Origin: Bacteroidales bacterium
GTDB taxonomy: Bacteria; Bacteroidota; Bacteroidia; Bacteroidales; P3
Reading direction: 5' to 3'
Assembly: GCA_004551865.1 (NCBI GenBank)
Contig: SFPR01000005.1
Coordinates: 1-48,855 of the forward strand
DNA length: 48,855 nt
Under the pieces are notes generated by a model. That model saw only the letters and a program-made list of their open reading frames with translations. It was not told the DNA's origin and did not search any database. Shown here piece after piece: positions 16,002 to 24,684 of the stretch. Position 1 is the first letter of the stretch. Each line of letters starts with the position of its first letter. A program made the position numbers and the translations under genes.

Positions 16002-17426
16002 TTATCGCAATTCTACCGGAATCATTGCAACTCTGTGCAACTTATTGTTGCGGAAAATAACGTATATGTTTCCCATATAGAACCAATGTCTATTGCTTTC
16101 GTCAAAATTGGTTGTTACTTCCCTTTCCGGTTTTCCCCATGCCTGGTCTGCCATATCCATAGTCATGTCTTTGACAAGTTCTTTCTGTAATATGGCTTTG
16201 TAAGCAGTAGGATAGGTGTCTTGATACTTCAAAACCTTGTTGCCATCGGCAAGATAAAGGTCAAAACTCAATCTGTCACCAAGCTCAAAGTCCTCGCACA
16301 TATAGAATTTCCTGCCTTTCTCGTTTCTCATCAGCATTTGGAATTTGCCATCTTTGACAACAAAATCTAAACAGTGGAAAATGTCTCCCTGACGAACTGT
16401 TATGGGACGCTTCCAACGCAAATCAATCACCGTAAGCGGGAATTTGTCTCCGCGTACCACAAAGTCTTTATCCTTATAATAAGCTCTTGCTTTTTTGTAA
16501 AAAGATTCTATCACAAAATGAAACTCTCCTCTTTCGGTAAGTGTAGGGTATTTGTAGTAGATTGTGTCTCTTCTTCCTTTCTCTACAAGTTTGAGGTAAA
16601 CATCTGTAAGATTTTCTGCACTATGACACCAATCGGCAACAATGAAAGTCTTTCCTGCAAGATTTTTTGCCTTTCCTATCGGGTAATCTGTGAAAGAGTA
16701 TTTGCGGCTATCATCGTCATAGTTATACAACTTGGTACCATTGAACAATCTTGCAATGGTTTGTTCGGTTACAACCGGCAATGAGAGCTTTTGTCCGACC
16801 AATCGCATCGGCAGGTGTGCGTAATTGCTCATTGTATCGAAATCTACAATCGACACATCGCTGTTTGAAAATTTGTTCTTGGGATATTGGTTTTTGTTTG
16901 CATTGAAATAGCTCATCGGAGTGAAAGGAAAATTGTAGCGATTGTAGAAGTTTTGATAATTATAGAAGATTGTGTCACCACTTGAACCAACAACAAGTTT
17001 CAAGAAAGGGTGTTGCATGTTCTTGAAGTCCTTTTTGTCCTCCATTGCCTTGTTGATTTTGTTGTATGCAAATTGGTCTGCGACATATCCTGCGACGATA
17101 AACCATTCCCCTTTCAAAGAACGGATTTTCTCTTCGGGCATTCGCCTCAATTTGTAGTAGAGAACACCGGATTTGTCGCCCTTTTCGGGAGTTGCAATGC
17201 CTCCAATAAAAAAGTAATCCTTTAAGTTGGTATCTGCAACGTCCTGTAAATACAGCGTTTGTCCCGTAAGGGCAAAAGGTTGTACCATAAACTTCAAATG
17301 ACAATCGTAGTCGTTGTAATCGAAGTCGGGCATATTCTTGTATTGTCTCGTTTGAGAAAAGACATTACCGCTTGCAATCAAACAGATAACTGTGGCGGCA
17401 ACACTAAAAATTCGTTTGCAGTTCAT
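16002..17426 (-). CDS. Secreted protein of unknown function with BamE-like tail
   Basis: The ATG at 17426 gives 474 residues with a signal peptide (MNCKRIFSVAATVICLIASGNVFSQ). The mature protein is rich in aromatic and charged residues and looks beta-rich, with repeated segments such as GKTFIVADW and GEWFIVAGY that suggest two or three related domains. The last 60 residues (MADQAWGKPEREV...) resemble a BamE/SmpA-type module. I do not recognise the family. It is the first gene of the minus-strand operon down to aroE and probably guaD. Confidence 0.7.
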   Translation of the reverse strand: MNCKRIFSVAATVICLIASGNVFSQTRQYKNMPDFDYNDYDCHLKFMVQPFALTGQTLYLQDVADTNLKDYFFIGGIATPEKGDKSGVLYYKLRRMPEEKIRSLKGEWFIVAGYVADQFAYNKINKAMEDKKDFKNMQHPFLKLVVGSSGDTIFYNYQNFYNRYNFPFTPMSYFNANKNQYPKNKFSNSDVSIVDFDTMSNYAHLPMRLVGQKLSLPVVTEQTIARLFNGTKLYNYDDDSRKYSFTDYPIGKAKNLAGKTFIVADWCHSAENLTDVYLKLVEKGRRDTIYYKYPTLTERGEFHFVIESFYKKARAYYKDKDFVVRGDKFPLTVIDLRWKRPITVRQGDIFHCLDFVVKDGKFQMLMRNEKGRKFYMCEDFELGDRLSFDLYLADGNKVLKYQDTYPTAYKAILQKELVKDMTMDMADQAWGKPEREVTTNFDESNRHWFYMGNIYVIFRNNKLHRVAMIPVELR

Positions 17427-17451
17427 ATTTTTAGATAGAAATTTCACTTGG

Positions 17452-17459
17452 CAAATATA
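17452..17459 (-). promoter_or_regulatory. -7 box for the secreted protein/TPR/dedA/aroE operon
   Basis: CAAATATA reads TATATTTG on the minus strand, 25 bp upstream of the ATG at 17426. Confidence 0.65.
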
Positions 17460-17561
17460 CGAAGAAATAAGCAATCGGTTCACCAAAAGCAACTTTTTTT
17501 TGATTTCATCGTAATACTCGAACATGATAATTGAACATTGACAGAGAAAAACGATACAGCA

Positions 17562-18239
17562 ATGCACATTGATATAATTACTCTTTTTCCCGATATGTTT
17601 GCCGATATATTTTCGCAAAGCATATTAAAGAGAGCTCAAAACAAAGGATTGTTTTCGGTAGAAGTCCACAATTTGAGAGACTATTCGACAAATAAAAATC
17701 ACAATGTCGATGATTATCCTTACGGAGGAGGAGCAGGCATGGTTATTCAGGTAGAACCTGTCGATAACTGTCTGACTGCTCTGAAAGCAAAGCGGCATTA
17801 CGGAGAAATAATCTATACAGCACCTGACGGGGAGAGGCTTTCGCAAAGTCTTTGCAACGAATTGGCTCTAAATGATAACCTTTGTATTTTATGTGGACAC
17901 TATAAGGGCGTGGACGAACGAATAAGGGAGCATCTTATTACAAGAGAAATTTCGATAGGAGACTATGTCCTGAGCGGAGGAGAGCTTGCCGCTGCGGTGA
18001 TTGCCGACAGTGTGGTACGCTTACTGCCCGGCGTTTTGAACGATGAGACTTCTGCTCTTACGGATTCTTTTCAGCAAGATTTGGTTTCTCCTCCTGTTTA
18101 TACAAGACCTGCAAATTACAAAGGCTGGAGAGTTCCCGATATTCTCCTTGGAGGAAATGATAAACTGATAGACAATTGGAGATTTGAGCAGGCGGTTGAA
18201 CGTACTCGCCAAAGGAGACCCGAATTGATAGAAGAGTGA
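17562..18239 (+). CDS. trmD: tRNA (guanine-N1)-methyltransferase
   Basis: The 225-residue SPOUT enzyme methylates G37 of tRNAs that read CNN and CGG-type codons, preventing frameshifts. Motifs are MHIDIITLFPDMF at the start, DDYPYGGGAGMV (about 50-61), LCGHYKGVDERI and the SAM-binding trefoil-knot segment IGDYVLSGGELAA (about 133). The ATG at 17562 gives the family start; an upstream start at 17538 is less likely. A terminator follows at 18325. Confidence 0.95.
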   Translation: MHIDIITLFPDMFADIFSQSILKRAQNKGLFSVEVHNLRDYSTNKNHNVDDYPYGGGAGMVIQVEPVDNCLTALKAKRHYGEIIYTAPDGERLSQSLCNELALNDNLCILCGHYKGVDERIREHLITREISIGDYVLSGGELAAAVIADSVVRLLPGVLNDETSALTDSFQQDLVSPPVYTRPANYKGWRVPDILLGGNDKLIDNWRFEQAVERTRQRRPELIEE

Positions 18240-18324
18240 TTTTAAGATTTTCGTTCTTGCTTATACCTTATATATAATAAGGTGTGGGAGAGTAAAAACA
18301 AACAATCGGTCATCACCAATAAAC

Positions 18325-18360
18325 AAAGCAGGGAAGCTAAACGACCTCCCTGCTTTTTTG
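18325..18360 (+). terminator. Terminator between trmD and gcvP
   Basis: A 10-bp perfect stem (AAAGCAGGGA at 18325-18334 with TCCCTGCTTT at 18347-18356) with a 12-nt loop runs into TTTTTTG. It serves trmD and may also stop gcvP transcription from the other strand. Confidence 0.85.
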
Positions 18361-18378
18361 TTTGTTGTATCTGAAAAA

Positions 18379-21210
18379 CTATTCAGCCCATGCAACAACA
18401 AGATTTCTGTCGCCATAAGCGTCATCAACCTTAGATGAAGTAGGCCAATACTTGTCATCGTACGGCAATGGGAAAGCTGCTTTCTGTCTGCTGTAAGGAC
18501 GGTCCCATGTGTCGGCACAAACAACCTGCATTGTGTGAGGTGCTTTCATAATGACGTTGTTTACTTTGTCTGCTTTACCTTCTTCGATTTCTCTAATTTC
18601 GTTTCTGATTTCTATCAAGGCATCGCACAAGCGGTCCATCTCCGATAGTGGTTCGCTTTCGGTAGGTTCAATCATCAATGTACCGTGAACAGGGAATGCA
18701 ACGGTAGGTGCGTGAAATCCGTAGTCCATCAAACGTTTTGCAATGTCTCCACACTGAACTCCTGAGCTGAGAGAGAATTGGTTACAATCCATGATAAACT
18801 CGTGAGCACACATTCCGTGAGTTCCGGTATAAAGGATGTTGTATGCGGTTGCTATTCTTGTTCTCATGTAGTTTGCATTCAAGATAGCATACTTTGTTGC
18901 CTGAGCCAAGCCGTCTCGTCCGCACATTTTCAAATAGCCGTATGTGATAGGCAAAAGTCCTGCACTTCCAAAAGGTGAGGCTGCCACCGGAGTACCTTTG
19001 CTTGCTCCTGTTGCAACTGTGCCATGTGTAGGAAGATAATCTGCCAATTTTGCACTCGCACCAATAGGTCCTACTCCCGGACCGCCACCACCGTGAGGCA
19101 TTGCAAAGGATTTGTGAAGATTTAGGTGACATACGTCAGCGCCCATATATCCCGGAGAAGTCAAGCCAATTTGTGCGTTCATGTTTGCTCCGTCCATATA
19201 TACCAAACCTCCGTTCTCATGAATAATATTGATAATGTCGATGATACCTTCCTCAAATACACCATGAGTAGAAGGATATGTTATCATCAGACAAGAAAGG
19301 TTTTCTTTGTTTGCCTCAGCCTTTTCTTTCAAATCGGCAATGTCAATTTCGCCATCGGCAGTTGTTTTGATGACAATGATTTTCATTCCTGCCATTGCAG
19401 CCGAAGCAGGGTTGGTTCCGTGAGCTGAAGCAGGGATAAGACATACCGTTCTGTTCTCTTGTCCATTTGCTCTCTGATAGTTTCTTATTGTTGTAAGACC
19501 TGCGTATTCTCCTGCAGCACCTGAGTTTGGTTGAAGGCTTACCTTGGCAAATCCTGTGATTGTAGATAGGATATGGTCCATGTCTTCAATCATTTCGTAG
19601 TATCCTTCGGCTTGTTCTCTTGGCACAAACGGGTGAATGTTTGCAAACTCTGCCCATGTGAATGGTATCATTTCCATTGCAGCGTTCAATTTCATGGTAC
19701 AAGAGCCCAATGGTATCATTGCACGATTCAAAGAGAGGTCTTTGACTTCCAATTTCTTCAAATATCTCATCATCTCGGTCTCAGAGTGGTAAGCATTGAA
19801 GACTCTTTGAGTCAAGAAAGCAGACTTTCTTTGCAAAGATGCAGGAATTGAGTTTGCCTTTTGGCAACATACTTCTCCAAATGTTTTTCCTGCAGAGTGT
19901 GCCAATACGTTCAAGATAGCTCTGACTTGTTTACAACCTGTTGTTTCGTCGGTTGAAATTCCTATTGTTTTGTTGTCAATCAACAAGAAGTTCATTTGAT
20001 TGTTGCGAGCCTCTTGGCATACTTTTTCTGCATCGACCGGACATTCCAAACGTATGGTATCGAAATATGTTTCGTTGAGCTGCTTATATCCGTAAGCCTT
20101 TGCACCTTCTGCAATGGTTGCTGCGGTATTGTTTATGTCTTGTGCAATTTCTCTTATGCCTTCTTGTCCGTGCCATGCTGCATATTGTCCTGCCATTATG
20201 GCAACCAATGCCTGAGCGGTACAGATGTTGGAAGTTGCTTTCTCGCGTTTGATGTGTTGTTCTCTTGTTTGGAGAGCTAAACGGAAGGCTTTGTTACCCT
20301 GAGCATCAACAGTCTGTCCGATAATTCTTCCCGGCATTGTTCTCTTGAAGCCCTCTGTACAAGCAAAGTAAGCTGCCGAAGGACCTCCAAAAGCCATAGG
20401 ACAACCAAAACGTTGGGTTGTTCCGCAAACACAATCAGCACCCCATTCTCCCGGAGGAGTTAATAGAGCAAGACTCATCAAATCTGCACTGACCGCAACA
20501 AATATACCTTTGGCTTTTGCATCTGATACAAATTTTGCGTAATCCTTTATTTCGCCCTTGCAGTTCGGATATTGGAGAATTGCTCCGAAGAAAGTCTCGT
20601 CCAAAGTTGTGTCTTCGCTTGCAACAACCACCTCTATTCCTCGCGGCAAAGCTCTTGTCTTAATGACGTCTATTGATTGAGGGAAGAGGTCTTGACTTAC
20701 GAAGAACTTGCATACATTATCTTTTTGTTGCTGACGGCTTCTCGAAGCGAAGAACATCAACATTGCTTCTGCACAAGCTGTTGCTTCGTCCAACAATGAA
20801 GCATTTGCAAGCGGCATTGCTGTCATTGAGCAGACCATTGTTTGGAAGGTAAAGAGAGTTTCCAAACGTCCTTGTGAGATTTCTGCCTGGTAAGGGGTGT
20901 ATGAAGTGTACCAACCCGGGTTTTCCAAAATGTTTCTCTGCAAAACGGCAGGTACAATGGTATTGTAATAACCCTGACCAATATAAGAATTGTACATCTT
21001 GTTCTTTGCAGCCAATGATTTCAACATTGTGAAATACTCATACTCGTTCATGCCTTCCGGCAAGTCTAATGGCTGCTTGAAACGTATCTTTTCCGGAATT
21101 GTCTTGTCGATAAGTTCATCAAGAGTGCTTACTCCGATAACCTTCAACATCTTTTCAACCTCTACGGGTTGCGGACCGTTGTGACGGCGTGCAAAATTGT
21201 TTGTTATCAT
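18379..21210 (-). CDS. gcvP: Glycine dehydrogenase (P protein), single-chain
   Basis: The 943-residue PLP enzyme decarboxylates glycine and passes the aminomethyl group to the lipoyl H protein. It is the fused form: an N-terminal half (FARRHNGP..., YNTIVPAVLQRNILENPGWYT) and a C-terminal half holding the PLP lysine in HLNLHKSFAMPHGGGGPG (about K700). The other glycine-cleavage genes are not adjacent. lpdA, encoding the L-protein activity, is 5.4 kb away on the other strand. No riboswitch-like structure was noticed upstream. Confidence 0.95.
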   Translation of the reverse strand: MITNNFARRHNGPQPVEVEKMLKVIGVSTLDELIDKTIPEKIRFKQPLDLPEGMNEYEYFTMLKSLAAKNKMYNSYIGQGYYNTIVPAVLQRNILENPGWYTSYTPYQAEISQGRLETLFTFQTMVCSMTAMPLANASLLDEATACAEAMLMFFASRSRQQQKDNVCKFFVSQDLFPQSIDVIKTRALPRGIEVVVASEDTTLDETFFGAILQYPNCKGEIKDYAKFVSDAKAKGIFVAVSADLMSLALLTPPGEWGADCVCGTTQRFGCPMAFGGPSAAYFACTEGFKRTMPGRIIGQTVDAQGNKAFRLALQTREQHIKREKATSNICTAQALVAIMAGQYAAWHGQEGIREIAQDINNTAATIAEGAKAYGYKQLNETYFDTIRLECPVDAEKVCQEARNNQMNFLLIDNKTIGISTDETTGCKQVRAILNVLAHSAGKTFGEVCCQKANSIPASLQRKSAFLTQRVFNAYHSETEMMRYLKKLEVKDLSLNRAMIPLGSCTMKLNAAMEMIPFTWAEFANIHPFVPREQAEGYYEMIEDMDHILSTITGFAKVSLQPNSGAAGEYAGLTTIRNYQRANGQENRTVCLIPASAHGTNPASAAMAGMKIIVIKTTADGEIDIADLKEKAEANKENLSCLMITYPSTHGVFEEGIIDIINIIHENGGLVYMDGANMNAQIGLTSPGYMGADVCHLNLHKSFAMPHGGGGPGVGPIGASAKLADYLPTHGTVATGASKGTPVAASPFGSAGLLPITYGYLKMCGRDGLAQATKYAILNANYMRTRIATAYNILYTGTHGMCAHEFIMDCNQFSLSSGVQCGDIAKRLMDYGFHAPTVAFPVHGTLMIEPTESEPLSEMDRLCDALIEIRNEIREIEEGKADKVNNVIMKAPHTMQVVCADTWDRPYSRQKAAFPLPYDDKYWPTSSKVDDAYGDRNLVVAWAE

Positions 21211-21297
21211 TTTCCTATTACTATTATATTACTATTTCTTGATTTGTCATTGCCATGTTTTGAAAAGACAAAACACAGCTTCTTGTTTTTCATTCCA

Positions 21298-21834
21298 CTA
21301 TTTATATGAATTGTATTTGCAAATGCGACCCATCGGTTTGCGACTTTTTTCTCGGTGAGTGGCACAAGAGTAACCCACTGCGATAAGAAGAGGAATTCTC
21401 TTGCCGGCAGGAACGGATAAAATCTCTTTTACCTTCTTTTCGTCAAACCAACCAATCATGCAAGTGCCAAGTCCGAGTTCGGCAGCCTGCATACAGAAGT
21501 TGTTTGCTGCAATTCCTATGTCCAAGAGAGGATATTCCTTGTCCTTGATTACCGAACCGACCGATGCAGTCAGGTTTGCTTTTTCCAAAACCACAGCAAC
21601 AATTACAGGTACTTGGCGAATAAAACCATTCATGCCCAAATTGGCTGTTGCCTTTCGCATTTTCTGCACAACCTCTTCGTCTTGTGCAACCACAAATGTC
21701 CAAGGTTGAGAGTTGCAAGCCGAAGGCGACAGACGCGCTGCCTCCAAACAAGCTTCCAATTTCTCTTTTTCCACCGCCTTGTCCTCATATTTGCGGTCGC
21801 TCTGGCGGCAAAGCAACAATTCTTTGAAGTTCAT
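21298..21834 (-). CDS. Nitroreductase-family flavoprotein
   Basis: The ATG at 21834 gives 178 residues of the FMN-dependent nitroreductase fold. The FMN-phosphate segment is CRQSDRKYEDKAV (about 9-21). ARLSPSACNSQPWTFVV (about 33-49) and LGLGTCMIGWF (about 135) are the usual core motifs. Physiological substrates in the family range from quinones to flavins, and specificity cannot be read here. It starts 13 bp after the fabD stop, so it is likely cotranscribed with fabD. Confidence 0.88.
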   Translation of the reverse strand: MNFKELLLCRQSDRKYEDKAVEKEKLEACLEAARLSPSACNSQPWTFVVAQDEEVVQKMRKATANLGMNGFIRQVPVIVAVVLEKANLTASVGSVIKDKEYPLLDIGIAANNFCMQAAELGLGTCMIGWFDEKKVKEILSVPAGKRIPLLIAVGYSCATHREKSRKPMGRICKYNSYK

Positions 21835-21847
21835 TTGTCTTATGTGT

Positions 21848-22735
21848 TTATTGTATTGAAGCCGAAGAAAGATTTGCATCGGCCTTTACTTTCTTTATCA
21901 AACCTTGCAACACAGTTCCGGGACCTACTTCCACAAATGTGTCGGCTCCGTCGGCAATCATGGCTTTTGAAATCTGAGTCCACTTCACCGGATAGGTAAG
22001 TTGCTTGATAAGATTTGCCTTAATTTCTTCCGGATTGGTCATCGGCAAAGCGTTTACGTTTTGATAAACCGGACAAACAGGAGTTTGAATAGCTGTTTTC
22101 TCTATCGCTTCTGCCAACTCCACTCTTGCAGGTTCCATGAGAGGGGAATGGAAAGCTCCTCCGACTTTTAGCGGCAATGCTCTCTTTGCTCCGGCCGCCT
22201 TCAATGCCTCACAAGCCTTGTTGATGCCCTCCATGCTGCCCGAAATCACCAACTGACCGGGGCAGTTGTAGTTTGCAGGAACGACAACTTCGTCAATCGT
22301 TGCACAAACTTCTTCAATTTTCTCATCAGACAAGCCTATTATTGCAGCCATTGTGCCGGGAGTTGCCTCGCAAGCCTTTTGCATTGCCTCGGCTCTGGCA
22401 GAGACCAAACGCAAACCATCTTCAAAACTCATGGCCTTTGCAGCCACCAAGGCAGAGAACTCTCCGAGCGAATGTCCTGCGACCATATCGGGTTTGAACT
22501 CTTCGCCCAAGGCGTGTGCAAGAATGACTGAGTGCAAGAAAATGGCAGGTTGGGTTACATTTGTCTGCCTTAATTGTTCGTCCGTGCCGGAAAACATGAT
22601 ATTTGTGATGTTAAAGCCGAGTATTTCGTCTGCTTTATCAAACATTGCCTTACATTCGGTGTTGGTGTCGTACAATTCTTTGCCCATTCCGACAAATTGC
22701 GCCCCCTGACCGGGGAATACGTATGCTTTTTTCAT
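21848..22735 (-). CDS. fabD: Malonyl-CoA:ACP transacylase
   Basis: The 295-residue enzyme loads malonyl groups onto acyl carrier protein in fatty-acid synthesis. Motifs are FPGQGAQFVGMG (about 7-18), the nucleophile GHSLGE (S89) and the catalytic His in GGAFHSPLM (H196). Length is normal. A -7 box lies 26 bp upstream of the ATG, and a repeat element just beyond that. Confidence 0.95.
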   Translation of the reverse strand: MKKAYVFPGQGAQFVGMGKELYDTNTECKAMFDKADEILGFNITNIMFSGTDEQLRQTNVTQPAIFLHSVILAHALGEEFKPDMVAGHSLGEFSALVAAKAMSFEDGLRLVSARAEAMQKACEATPGTMAAIIGLSDEKIEEVCATIDEVVVPANYNCPGQLVISGSMEGINKACEALKAAGAKRALPLKVGGAFHSPLMEPARVELAEAIEKTAIQTPVCPVYQNVNALPMTNPEEIKANLIKQLTYPVKWTQISKAMIADGADTFVEVGPGTVLQGLIKKVKADANLSSASIQ

Positions 22736-22760
22736 ATCTTGGTTATTTATAAATGACTTG

Positions 22761-22768
22761 CAAATTTA
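22761..22768 (-). promoter_or_regulatory. -7 box for fabD
   Basis: CAAATTTA reads TAAATTTG on the minus strand, 25 bp from the fabD ATG. The nearest palindrome core begins 24 bp upstream of it. Confidence 0.7.
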
Positions 22769-22791
22769 CGAAAAAAATCAACAAGAAAACC

Positions 22792-22866
22792 AAACGCCGT
22801 TTCGATATTGACAAAACGGCGTTTCATTTCGCTAAAACGCCGATTTATTTTGCTGAAACGGCGTTT
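22792..22866. repeat. 21-bp phased palindrome element, copy 4
   Basis: Cores are centred at 22797, 22819, 22840 and 22861 (intervals 22, 21, 21), central bases C, G, C, G. The third core has one mismatch (CGATT). The element lies between the ABC ATPase stop and the fabD promoter, in a tandem minus-strand context. Confidence 0.93.
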
Positions 22867-22887
22867 GATTTTCTTGACAAAAAGGAC

Positions 22888-23646
22888 TTATTTTTTTGAA
22901 ATTATTATGTGTTTGTCTGCAGGGGAGATTTGGGCTTTTACATCGAAAAAGCGTTCTATGTTTTCGACGGAAAGAATGTCCGAAGTCTTACCTTGTGCAA
23001 CCATTTTACCCTCTTGCATGAGCAGAACTTTGTTACAATACTGCATTGTCATATTTAATTCATGCAGAATGATAAGCACGGTAATTCCCTTTGCGTTAAT
23101 TTCTTGCAAGAGCGACATTACCTCAAATTGATGGTGAATATCCAAGTTGCTTATCGGCTCGTCCAACATCAAAATAGGGGTTTGTTGAGCCAATGCCCTT
23201 GCAATTATTACCCTTTGGAACTCTCCGCCGCTCAAAGTCTTTGCATTGGAGTTACGAAGGTGCCATGTGCCTGTTTGTTTCATTGCCTGCTCCACTATTT
23301 CCAAGTCTTTCTCGCTGTCAAAATACAGAGGTTTTTGATAGGGAGTACGTCCCATTAAGACAAGTTGATGTGCCGAGAAGTCAAACATCAAGTCTGTGTG
23401 TTGTGGAACGAAAGCAACTTTTTTTGCAAGCTCTCTGTAGCTGAATGAAGACAAGTCTTTTTGGTCTATCTTGATTTTTCCGCTTTGAAAGGCGAAGTTT
23501 CGCGTCAAGCATTTGAGCAAAGTGGTTTTCCCCGAGCCGTTATTGCCAATCAGGGCGGCAAATTCACCCTTTGAGAGGCAGAATGATACGTCTGAAAGTA
23601 TTTGTTTTTTGCCTGCAAAGCAGCTTAGTCCTTCTACTTCAATCAT
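22888..23646 (-). CDS. FecE/BtuD-type ABC transporter ATPase
   Basis: The 252-residue ATPase powers import of iron chelates or cobalamin with its FecCD-type partner. It shows Walker A GNNGSGKTT (about 34-42), the signature LSGGEFQRV, Walker B ILMLDEP and the H-loop ILHEL. Its ATG overlaps the permease stop by 4 bases. No periplasmic binding-protein gene accompanies it in this window. Substrate (ferric siderophore, haem or B12) cannot be distinguished by eye. Confidence 0.9.
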   Translation of the reverse strand: MIEVEGLSCFAGKKQILSDVSFCLSKGEFAALIGNNGSGKTTLLKCLTRNFAFQSGKIKIDQKDLSSFSYRELAKKVAFVPQHTDLMFDFSAHQLVLMGRTPYQKPLYFDSEKDLEIVEQAMKQTGTWHLRNSNAKTLSGGEFQRVIIARALAQQTPILMLDEPISNLDIHHQFEVMSLLQEINAKGITVLIILHELNMTMQYCNKVLLMQEGKMVAQGKTSDILSVENIERFFDVKAQISPADKHIIISKK

Positions 23647-24671
23647 TGGTTCAAACGCTTTTTGGAGTTAAACAACAAATAGATGAAAAAAGGAGCTCCG
23701 ATTAGTGCGGTGATACTTCCGGGCGGTATCTCCGAAGGAGGAATTATCGACTTTGAGAGAATGTCTCCTATTGTCATGAAAATGCTTCCCCCGACAATCG
23801 AGAAAGGAAGCAGTTTGCGATTGTCTGCTCCCACAATCGTCCTCATCATGTGGGGAATGACCAAACCGATAAAGCCTATCACTCCGCTGCAAGAGACGAT
23901 TGTGCTGACCATAAGGGTACATATCAAAAGAATTGAACGTTTGGTTCTCTCCACATTCACACCCAAGCTCTGTGCAGTCTGATTTCCTATAAGCAAAGCG
24001 TTCAAATCGCGCGAGTGAAACAGCACTGCAAGACAACCAATCACCACTGTGCAACTCACCATAGCCAAATCCTTGTAGTCGATGTAGGAAAGGCTTCCCA
24101 TTGTCCAAAAAGTAATTTTCTCCATCTGCTCCTTGTTGAGAACCATCAGAAGAGATATTACGGCAGAGATAAGAAAATTGATGGAAATTCCTGCAAGCAG
24201 CAGGGTAGAAGTGTGTATCCGATTGCCGTAAGAGGAAATCCTTATGATTATAAGAACTGTCAAAACGGCGAAAGCAAAGCTACTCAATCCCACGCCCCAA
24301 ATCATGCTTTCGGCACCGAGAACTATTGCAACCGCAGCCCCGAGCGATGCTCCGGAACTCACTCCCAAAACGTATGGATCAGACAAGGGATTGCGAAAAA
24401 GAGCTTGGAACGCCATACCACACACAGCCAATCCCGCACCTGCAACAGCCGAGAAAAGAACTCGCGGAAGCCGCAAAAAAAGTACTATATATACTTCGTT
24501 CTCACTTACACTCGGAGCAAAGGGAAGGCTGATACCAAAGGGAGAAACAAGAGCCTGCAAAGCCTTTGCCGCACTCAGAGTGGAAGCTCCCACAATGCAA
24601 TCAACAAAGCAAAGCCCCGTTGCAACAAAGCAAAGCAAAGCAAAAACAATGCGGTTTCTTGTTCGTTTCAC
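23643..24671 (-). CDS. FecCD-family ABC transporter permease
   Basis: The 342-residue protein has about nine or ten hydrophobic segments. The FecCD signatures are RLPRVLFSAVAGAGLAVCGMAFQALFRNPLSDPYVLGVSSGASLGA (about 67-112) and GFIGLVIPHMMR (about 273), the coupling region. It forms a dimer in the inner membrane with the adjacent ATPase. It starts 13 bp downstream of the SulP stop, so SulP, permease and ATPase may share one transcript. Confidence 0.92.
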   Translation of the reverse strand: MKRTRNRIVFALLCFVATGLCFVDCIVGASTLSAAKALQALVSPFGISLPFAPSVSENEVYIVLFLRLPRVLFSAVAGAGLAVCGMAFQALFRNPLSDPYVLGVSSGASLGAAVAIVLGAESMIWGVGLSSFAFAVLTVLIIIRISSYGNRIHTSTLLLAGISINFLISAVISLLMVLNKEQMEKITFWTMGSLSYIDYKDLAMVSCTVVIGCLAVLFHSRDLNALLIGNQTAQSLGVNVERTKRSILLICTLMVSTIVSCSGVIGFIGLVIPHMMRTIVGADNRKLLPFSIVGGSIFMTIGDILSKSIIPPSEIPPGSITALIGAPFFIYLLFNSKKRLNQ

Positions 24672-24684
24672 TTCAACAATCCGA

